Below, piece by piece: positions 1 through 6,676 of a DNA stretch of 6,676 nucleotides (position 1 is its first letter; each line of letters starts with the position of its first letter). Below the pieces are notes generated by a model that was not told the DNA's origin, did not search any database, and saw only the letters and a list, made by a program, of their open reading frames with translations. Location of the stretch: contig JAOPWW010000184.1 of the NCBI GenBank assembly GCA_025965495.1, positions 1 through 6,676 on the forward strand, in the 5' to 3' direction. Position numbers and translations under genes: made by a program. This stretch comes from Frankiales bacterium. Lineage in GTDB: Bacteria; Actinomycetota; Actinomycetes; Mycobacteriales; SCTD01.

Positions 1-237
1 GGCAGCCGCGCGGCCTGCGGGGGGGCGCTCCGTGCTCGCTGCGGAGGACGGCCGCCCCGCTCCCCCGGGCCCCGCCGTGCTGCGGGCGGTCAGCCCCCGC
101 TGCTCCCCTGCCACGCCCGCTCCCTCCGTGATCGTGCGCCGACGGCCGTGGTCGTGCGCCGCGGGCCATCCTCGCACCGCGACCGCGGCCCCTCGGGGAC
201 CCGCCGCACGGACCCGGCACGCCCAGACACGCCGACG
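1..237. other. No supportable gene; GC-rich stretch at left edge
   Basis: Two plus-strand frames stay open here, but their translations are almost only Arg, Pro, Gly and Ala with no recognisable motif, and third positions are less biased than in the genuine genes of the window. One of them runs in from the left edge to a TGA at 250-252, so a low-complexity tail of a gene outside the window cannot be excluded. A short minus-strand frame from an ATG at 169 toward the left edge is equally unconvincing. A 14-base near-repeat beginning CGTG-TCGTGCGCCG occurs twice around 127-163. No promoter or RNA gene is visible. Confidence 0.5.
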
Positions 238-268
238 CCCCGCCCGGCGTGAGCCGGACGGGGCGGGG
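238..268 (-). terminator. GC-rich hairpin after the small minus-strand gene
   Basis: The left arm 238-248 (CCCCGCCCGGC) pairs with the right arm 253-268 (GCCGG, then AC, then GGGGCGGGG) around a GTGA loop, giving about 11 pairs with a short bulge on the right arm. It lies about 36 bases downstream of the TGA of the minus-strand gene at 305. There is no U-tract, which is common for terminators in high-GC actinobacteria, so termination is inferred from position and stem strength only. Confidence 0.5.
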
Positions 269-304
269 GACGGAGCGGCGCTGCGGCCGGGAGGCCGCGG
301 GAGG

Positions 305-574
305 TCAGGCGCTCTGCAGGACGCGGCCGGGGTCGATCTCGCCCCGGGCGCTCGCGCTCGCGCGCTGGTTCTCGGCCGAGACGACCCTCGCCGCCTGGGC
401 GTGGGCCGCGGCCCGCTGCAGCTTGGTGGCCGCCACCTCGTCGGGGTGCGGTGCGCTCTCGGTCTTCGCGCTGGCCAGCAGCGTCGGGGCCGTGCTGTCG
501 GCCTCGGTGCGCTTGGTGCGCGGGCCGTTGCTGATCGGCGTTGCGGTCGACAGGGCGACGTCGGTGATGCGCAT
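305..574 (-). CDS. Small hypothetical protein, 89 residues
   Basis: I do not recognise a family. The ATG at 574 is preferred to the one at 619 because GGAG lies six bases upstream of it, whereas the longer start has no convincing ribosome binding site. Nearly every codon ends in G or C (the exceptions I see are two GCA codons and the stop), much stronger than the overlapping plus-strand frames, so this is very likely a real gene. The product begins MRITDVAL, has a Ser/Thr/Pro/Ala-rich region at about residues 9-45, and an Ala-rich, probably helical segment with Glu, Gln and Arg at about 45-77, ending GEIDPGRVLQSA. There is no signal peptide or membrane segment, so it is probably a cytosolic, partly disordered protein. 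The short N-terminus plus C-terminal helix and G-x-I-D-x-x-x-V pattern faintly recalls FlgM anti-sigma factors, but this is too weak to name it. It is divergent from the HAD gene and followed by a hairpin. Confidence 0.72.
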   Translation of the reverse strand: MRITDVALSTATPISNGPRTKRTEADSTAPTLLASAKTESAPHPDEVAATKLQRAAAHAQAARVVSAENQRASASARGEIDPGRVLQSA

Positions 575-681
575 CGGGTTCTCCGTCCGTGGGTGGTGTC
601 CACCAGGAGTCTCGGCCACGACCCGACGTGCATGAAGTACCTGAGCGGGTGGTTGTCGCCGTAGTCCTTGCGGCTGGTCCC

Positions 682-687
682 TACCCT
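682..687 (+). promoter_or_regulatory. Candidate -10 box for a leaderless HAD mRNA
   Basis: TACCCT fits the actinobacterial TANNNT -10 pattern and is followed by six bases and then the GTG start at 694, the spacing expected if transcription starts at the start codon itself. No -35 element is convincing at the right distance (TTGTCG at 653-658 is about 23 bases away), and no Shine-Dalgarno precedes the GTG, which agrees with a leaderless message. This is inference from spacing. Confidence 0.4.
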
Positions 688-693
688 GCCCGG

Positions 694-1176
694 GTGGAGC
701 AGCGACCCCTCGCCGTGTTCGACATCGACGGAGTCCTGGCAGACGTGAGCCATCGCCTGCACTTCGTGCAGGGACGTCCCAAGGACTGGGACGCCTTCTT
801 CGACGCCGCCGTCGACGACCCGGTCCTCGCGCAGGGGCTCGCCCTCGCGCAGGAGAGCGCGAAGGACTGCGACGTCGTCTACCTGACCGGACGGCCGGAG
901 CGCTGCCGGGACGACACGCTCGGGTGGCTGTCCCGCAACGAGCTGCCCGACGGCGAGCTGGTGATGCGGTCCGGGACGGACCGCCGTCCGGCCCGGCTGG
1001 CCAAGCCGCCGCTGCTCCGCCGGGTGGCCCGGGGCCGCGTGGTGGCCGTCGTCGTCGACGACGACGAGCAGGTCTGCGACGCCTACGAACGCGCGGGGCA
1101 CCGGGTGATCCGGGCCCGGTGGGCGGACGACAGCGAGGCCCTGCGTCGGGCTCAGGAGGCCGAGGGCCGCACCTGA
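694..1176 (+). CDS. HAD-superfamily phosphatase, T4 Pnkp 3'-phosphatase-like
   Basis: A 160-residue single-domain HAD hydrolase. Motif I is FDIDGVLAD, with the predicted nucleophile Asp10 and acid/base Asp12; motif II is the Thr65 of LTGR; motif III is Lys104; motif IV is the acidic run Asp122-Asp124. The pattern of R-P-K-D-W near residues 28-32, T-x-x-W-L at 75-79, the L-V-M-R segment at 89-92 and D-R-R-P-A-R-x-x-K at 96-104 matches the phosphatase half of T4 polynucleotide kinase/phosphatase and its bacterial relatives, which remove 3' phosphates from nucleic acid ends. The actual substrate is not shown by the sequence. There is no kinase P-loop, so it is a stand-alone phosphatase domain, presumably cytosolic and Mg-dependent. 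The GTG at 694 is chosen because homology starts immediately (VEQRPLAVFDID) and the residues from the upstream ATG at 589 are low-complexity and overlap the divergent gene's upstream region. It is convergent with and overlaps pabB. Confidence 0.85.
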   Translation: MEQRPLAVFDIDGVLADVSHRLHFVQGRPKDWDAFFDAAVDDPVLAQGLALAQESAKDCDVVYLTGRPERCRDDTLGWLSRNELPDGELVMRSGTDRRPARLAKPPLLRRVARGRVVAVVVDDDEQVCDAYERAGHRVIRARWADDSEALRRAQEAEGRT

Positions 1177-1177
1177 G
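1151..1177. terminator. Hairpin holding both convergent stop codons
   Basis: CTCAGG at 1151-1156 pairs perfectly with CCTGAG at 1172-1177, and GGCC at 1158-1161 pairs with GGCC at 1165-1168 around a GAG loop, with a small asymmetric internal loop between the two helices. The left arm contains the pabB stop (complement of TCA 1152-1154) and the right arm the HAD stop (TGA 1174-1176). A nearly symmetric stem between convergent genes would work on both strands, so a bidirectional terminator is plausible. There is no U-tract on either side. Confidence 0.5.
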
Positions 1178-2282
1178 CGATCGCCCTCAGCACGGGGTCG
1201 GCCTTGGCGCGCGCCTCGGCGACCTCGCTGCTCGCGTCGCTCCCCCACGTGATGCCGCCCCCGGCCCACAGGTGCACCCGGTCGGCGTCGAGGGCGACGG
1301 TGCGGATGGTGAGGCCGAGGTCCACGCCGCCCGGCCAGACGAACCCGAGCGCGCCCATGGCCGGACCGCGCCCGACCGCCTCCACCTCGGCCACGACCCG
1401 GCAGGCCGCCCGCTTCGGCGCGCCCGTCACCGACCCGCCCGGCGCGAGCGCCCGCAGCAGCTCGAGCAGGCCGACGCCGGGCCGGAGGGTCGCCGCGACC
1501 CGTGACGAGGCGTGGAACAGGTCCGACCACGGCGCGACGTCGTACAGCTGCTCGACGACGACGGACCCGGTCTGCGCGACGCGGGCGAGGTCGTTGCGCT
1601 CCAGGTCGACGATCATGACGTGCTCGGCGCGGTCCTTGTCGCTGGCGTGCAGGGCCGCGGCGTCGCGACCGGTGCCCTTGATCGGGACGGTCGTGACCCG
1701 GTCGCCCATGACCCGCAGCAGCTGCTCCGGGGAGGCGCACCCGACCGTCCAGCCCTGTCCGGCGAGCACCCCGCCGTAGGTCGCCCGCGGCAGAGCGGCG
1801 ACCGCACGGGCAAGCGCCAGCGGGTCACCGGCGTAGGGAGCGCTGCGGTGGCCGACGACGTTGGCCTGGTAGACCTCGCCCCGCGCGATCGTGGCCCGCA
1901 CCCGCTCGACGGCGGCCGCGTGGTCCGCCTCGGTCCAGCTGTCGGTCCACTCCCCCACCGACGCACCGCCCGACGCCGCCCCGACGACCGGCCGGCTGCT
2001 GCCCTGCACGACGACGGCGACGACCTCCGGGACGGCCGGCACCGGCGTCGGGAGACCCGGGGCCAGCCCCGCCAGCAGCTCGCAGCCGACCGCCCCGAGC
2101 AGCAGCGCGACCGCCAGGTCACCCCGCTGGGACGCCGGCTCCCCCGCGAGGCCGTGCGCCTGCAGCAGGTCGGCGAGCAGGGCCCCCGGGTCGCCGGGAT
2201 CGCCGCTGCGCCACTCGAGCCGGTCGACCTCCCGCAAGGGCCCGGACCACTGCGCCGGACGGCCGGGGGGGAGAAAGGTCAC
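1152..2282 (-). CDS. pabB: Aminodeoxychorismate synthase component I (PabB)
   Basis: A chorismate-binding enzyme of 376 residues. PabB aminates chorismate to 4-amino-4-deoxychorismate, using ammonia from the glutamine amidotransferase PabA, on the path to p-aminobenzoate and folate. Visible family motifs are GEVYQAN (135-141), SPEQLL (184-189), PIKGT (200-204), MIVDLERNDLARV (223-235), LFHASS (255-260), PGGSVTGAPK (281-290), GALGFVWPGG (310-319) and AGGGITWGSDASSE (340-353). Lys202 in PIKGT is the feature that separates PabB from anthranilate synthase TrpE, which has Ala there. The N-terminal half is shorter than in the roughly 450-residue E. coli enzyme. The GTG at 2282 is the most upstream in-frame start, with only a weak GGATGG about six bases before it, so the exact start is uncertain. 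Neither pabA nor pabC is adjacent in the window. The gene ends inside the oppositely oriented HAD gene. Confidence 0.9.
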   Translation of the reverse strand: MTFLPPGRPAQWSGPLREVDRLEWRSGDPGDPGALLADLLQAHGLAGEPASQRGDLAVALLLGAVGCELLAGLAPGLPTPVPAVPEVVAVVVQGSSRPVVGAASGGASVGEWTDSWTEADHAAAVERVRATIARGEVYQANVVGHRSAPYAGDPLALARAVAALPRATYGGVLAGQGWTVGCASPEQLLRVMGDRVTTVPIKGTGRDAAALHASDKDRAEHVMIVDLERNDLARVAQTGSVVVEQLYDVAPWSDLFHASSRVAATLRPGVGLLELLRALAPGGSVTGAPKRAACRVVAEVEAVGRGPAMGALGFVWPGGVDLGLTIRTVALDADRVHLWAGGGITWGSDASSEVAEARAKADPVLRAIAQVRPSAS

Positions 2283-2368
2283 AACGAGCCATCCAGCAAC
2301 GACGACCGGGGGCCGACACCTACGTCAGTACAGATGAGACACCCGCGCCTTGACCCCGGAGCACCACC

Positions 2369-2596
2369 ATGTGCCAGCACTCTCCCGCCTGCCCCACGTC
2401 CGACGCCGTCGACCACGATGCCGCCCGTGTGCTCACCACCCACCCCGAGCAGGGGTGGAGCCTGCTCTGCAACGGCGTCGTCGTCTTCGAGGACACCGGC
2501 GAGATCCTCCCGGACGGCTCGGCCGTCGCGCCGCACCGCCCGGTGCCCCGCCCGCGCTGCGGTCGCCACGAGAGCCTGCGGGTGCACGCCGCCTAG
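2369..2596 (+). CDS. DUF5999-type small actinobacterial protein
   Basis: A 75-residue protein of unknown function matching, from memory, the actinobacterial DUF5999 family. The diagnostic parts are the N-terminal MCQHSPACPTSD with Cys2, His4 and Cys8, then DHDAARVLTTHPEQGW (15-30), the conserved core SLLCNGVVVFEDTGEILPDG (31-50) and APHRP (54-58). The C-terminal tail has Cys64 and His67, so two Cys/His pairs could bind a metal, but that is only inference. The ATG at 2369 has GGAG seven bases upstream, a good ribosome binding site. There is no signal peptide or membrane segment. It is divergent from pabB across an 86-base gap that contains a relatively AT-rich patch at about 2320-2340 where promoters may lie, though I could not assign clear boxes. 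It is convergent with gcvP. Confidence 0.85.
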   Translation: MCQHSPACPTSDAVDHDAARVLTTHPEQGWSLLCNGVVVFEDTGEILPDGSAVAPHRPVPRPRCGRHESLRVHAA

Positions 2597-2619
2597 CCTC
2601 CCGCACCGCCTCCCGCACC
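2596..2619. repeat. Two perfect 12-base tandem copies
   Basis: The unit GCCTCCCGCACC occurs twice head to tail, starting on the last base of the DUF5999 stop codon. It lies in the noncoding gap before gcvP. It could simply be a slippage product; no function is apparent. Confidence 0.7.
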
Positions 2620-2640
2620 CCTCGCGCAGCGCCTCGACCC

Positions 2641-2661
2641 CCGCCGGTCCTGTGCCGGCGG
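2641..2661. terminator. Hairpin between convergent DUF5999 and gcvP
   Basis: CCGCCGG at 2641-2647 and CCGGCGG at 2655-2661 form a perfect seven-pair GC stem with a seven-base loop. It lies 44 bases after the DUF5999 stop and about 58 bases after the gcvP stop on the other strand, so it could serve either or both. No U-tract is present. Confidence 0.5.
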
Positions 2662-2694
2662 AGGCCTGCCGCTCACCCGACCCGAAGTCCCCGC

Positions 2695-2718
2695 GGGCCG
2701 TCGAGCCGCTGGCGGCCC
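2695..2718 (-). terminator. Hairpin directly after the gcvP stop
   Basis: GGGCCG at 2695-2700 pairs with CGGCCC at 2713-2718 around a 12-base loop, and the stem abuts the gcvP stop codon. It may be a terminator or a 3'-end protecting stem; a smaller competing GCCG/CGGC pairing exists inside it. Confidence 0.4.
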
Positions 2719-5565
<2,847 letters not shown>

Positions 5566-5612
5566 GAGGACTCCCAGACAGACGGCGCGCGGGGGCGCCG
5601 GGGCGGGTCCTC
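5566..5612 (-). promoter_or_regulatory. Riboswitch expression platform over the gcvP ribosome binding site
   Basis: Read on the minus strand, GAGGACCC (5612-5605), just 3' of the second aptamer, can pair with GGG-A-GUCCUC (5575-5566), forming about eight pairs with one bulged A. This would bury the GGGAG Shine-Dalgarno and the bases up to the ATG. Between the arms lies a small GC hairpin (5584-5588 with 5595-5599). No U-tract terminator is seen, so control of translation initiation is the better guess. The pairing is seen in the sequence; the switching is inference. Confidence 0.5.
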
Positions 5613-5614
5613 CC

Positions 5615-5816
5615 CCTCTGTCACGGGACCTGAGAGCTTCACCCGCTCCTGCGGTCAGGAGGTGCGTGCGGGCTTTCTCCGTCGGTGGGGCGCGCGGGCG
5701 CCCGCTCTCCAGAGGTGCCTGACCCCCGCGGTCCTGGGTGCCTGAGAGGGTGGTCGGGGAGGAGATGCTCCTTCGGCGCCCCGGACTGGCGGTCCGGGGT
5801 CTCTCCCGCGAGGGGT
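5615..5816 (-). promoter_or_regulatory. Tandem glycine riboswitch (two aptamers)
   Basis: A cis-acting RNA in the gcvP leader that senses glycine, normally turning gcv genes on when glycine is plentiful. In aptamer I, P1 is ACCCC-U-CGCGG (5816-5806) pairing with CCGCG-GGGGU (5731-5722) with one bulged U. An eight-pair stem (5792-5799 with 5779-5786) follows, then the conserved GCGCCGAAGGAGCA and CUCUCAGGCA segments and the AGGAC element. The linker reads ACCUCUGGAGAGC, like the well-studied Vibrio cholerae tandem switch. In aptamer II, P1 is CCUCUG (5715-5710) pairing perfectly with CAGAGG (5620-5615), enclosing CACCGACGGAGAAAG and CUCUCAGGU. Aptamer II departs from the usual core (CCGACGGAG for CCGAAGGAG; GUGACAGAG for AGGACAGAG), which may be lineage-typical. 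Confidence in class and tandem layout is high. Confidence 0.95.
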
Positions 5817-5829
5817 GGTCGGCTCGCAC

Positions 5830-5835
5830 AGGCTA
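5830..5835 (-). promoter_or_regulatory. Candidate -10 box of the gcvP leader
   Basis: On the minus strand the hexamer reads TAGCCT, fitting TANNNT. It would place the transcription start at about 5823, a few bases before the first riboswitch helix begins at 5816, which is where a riboswitch promoter should be. No convincing -35 is visible 16-18 bases upstream. Confidence 0.4.
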
Positions 5836-5894
5836 CCGCCGGGAGGCGTTCCCGGCCCAGCACGCCGCGCTGTGGAGCAGGTCTCAGGCCGGGG

Positions 5895-5937
5895 CGTCCT
5901 GCAGCGCTGCGCGCGGGCAGGGCCCCGTTGCAGGACG
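5895..5937. terminator. Long perfect inverted repeat between the MerR gene and gcvP
   Basis: CGTCCTGCA at 5895-5903 and TGCAGGACG at 5929-5937 are perfect nine-base inverted copies separated by 25 GC-rich bases. The left arm also overlaps a ten-base palindrome, GCAGCGCTGC (5901-5910). The position, 35-77 bases after the MerR gene stop and about 60 bases upstream of the proposed gcvP -10, suits a terminator isolating the two units. The large loop and lack of a U-tract leave an operator site as an alternative. Confidence 0.4.
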
Positions 5938-5950
5938 TGGGGAGGTGAGA

Positions 5951-5971
5951 TCAGGCGGTGGTGCGACGGGG

Positions 5972-5986
<15 letters not shown>
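5951..5986. repeat. 21-base-period duplication of the MerR gene 3' end
   Basis: TCAGGCGGTGGTGCG occurs at 5951-5965 and again at 5972-5986, a period of 21 bases. The right copy is the end of the MerR gene (codons for RTTA and the TGA); the left copy lies just past the stop and, because 21 is a multiple of three, reads in frame as PRRTTA followed by a second TGA. Confidence 0.75.
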
Positions 5987-6580
<594 letters not shown>

Positions 6581-6637
6581 GGCGTGCGCCTCTCGTCGGC
6601 GACCTGCCCGGGGAAGGAGTCGCGATCTGTCCAGCGG

Positions 6638-6666
6638 ACGTTAGGGAGCGCTCGACCCGAGGTCAA
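6638..6666 (-). promoter_or_regulatory. Strong sigma-70-like promoter of the MerR gene
   Basis: On the minus strand TTGACC (6666-6661) is followed by exactly 17 bases and then TAACGT (6643-6638), a near-consensus housekeeping promoter for an actinobacterium. The start of transcription would fall at about 6631, giving a leader of roughly 50 bases. The spacer contains the perfect eight-base palindrome GAGCGCTC (6646-6653), a possible operator. The 17-base spacer is normal, unlike the 19-20 base spacers of classic MerR-activated promoters. Confidence 0.7.
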
Positions 6667-6676
6667 CGCTCTCGCC

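Noticed and set aside
32..664. Plus-strand frame of 210 residues
   Set aside because: Low-complexity Arg/Pro/Ala translation that runs antisense through the better-supported small minus-strand gene.
589..693. ATG at 589 as the HAD gene start
   Set aside because: The 35 added residues show no homology and the GTG at 694 sits just before motif I, as usual for the family.
1152..2282. Anthranilate synthase component I (TrpE) or isochorismate synthase
   Set aside because: PIKGT with Lys202 is the PabB signature; TrpE has Ala at that place, and no trp gene is nearby.
5584..5599. GC hairpin in the gcvP leader as a riboswitch-controlled intrinsic terminator
   Set aside because: It is short and has no following U-run; the ribosome-binding-site pairing explains the region better.
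5566..5829. An 88-residue N-terminal extension of gcvP
   Set aside because: It would translate the riboswitch; the ATG at 5565 has a good ribosome binding site and starts at the family's normal N-terminus.

Overview
The window looks like core chromosome from a very GC-rich actinobacterium. The evidence is the extreme GC content with nearly all G/C third codon positions, a DUF5999-type small protein, an Rv1830/ResR-type MerR regulator beside gcvP as in mycobacteria, and a GTG-started gene that may be leaderless. The genus cannot be fixed from the sequence; a motile Kineosporia/Kineococcus-like lineage would fit but is a guess.

Layout, left to right. Positions 1-237 hold no gene I can support. 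A GC-rich hairpin (238-268) follows a small minus-strand gene (305-574) for an unrecognised 89-residue protein that has a good ribosome binding site and strongly biased codons. Divergent from it is a plus-strand HAD phosphatase gene (694-1176) resembling the phosphatase half of T4 polynucleotide kinase. It converges on, and overlaps by 25 bases, a minus-strand pabB gene (1152-2282); both stop codons sit in the arms of one hairpin. A DUF5999 small protein gene (2369-2596, plus) is divergent from pabB. Two hairpins separate it from the convergent gcvP.

The right half is a glycine-metabolism block on the minus strand. gcvP (2719-5565, 948 residues) encodes the glycine decarboxylase P-protein. 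Its leader (about 5566-5823) carries a tandem glycine riboswitch whose helices can be traced base by base. The 3' edge of the second aptamer is complementary to the gcvP Shine-Dalgarno region, which suggests control of translation. Upstream, in the same direction, lies a MerR-family gene (5972-6580) orthologous in appearance to Mycobacterium tuberculosis Rv1830 (ResR). It has a textbook -35/-10 promoter at the right edge and a 21-base duplication at its 3' end.

Functionally, PabB (folate precursor synthesis) and GcvP (one-carbon units loaded onto tetrahydrofolate) both belong to one-carbon metabolism, but they are separate transcription units here. Nothing in the window looks like a defence, mobile or biosynthetic island. 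The points of interest are regulatory architecture and small uncharacterised proteins.
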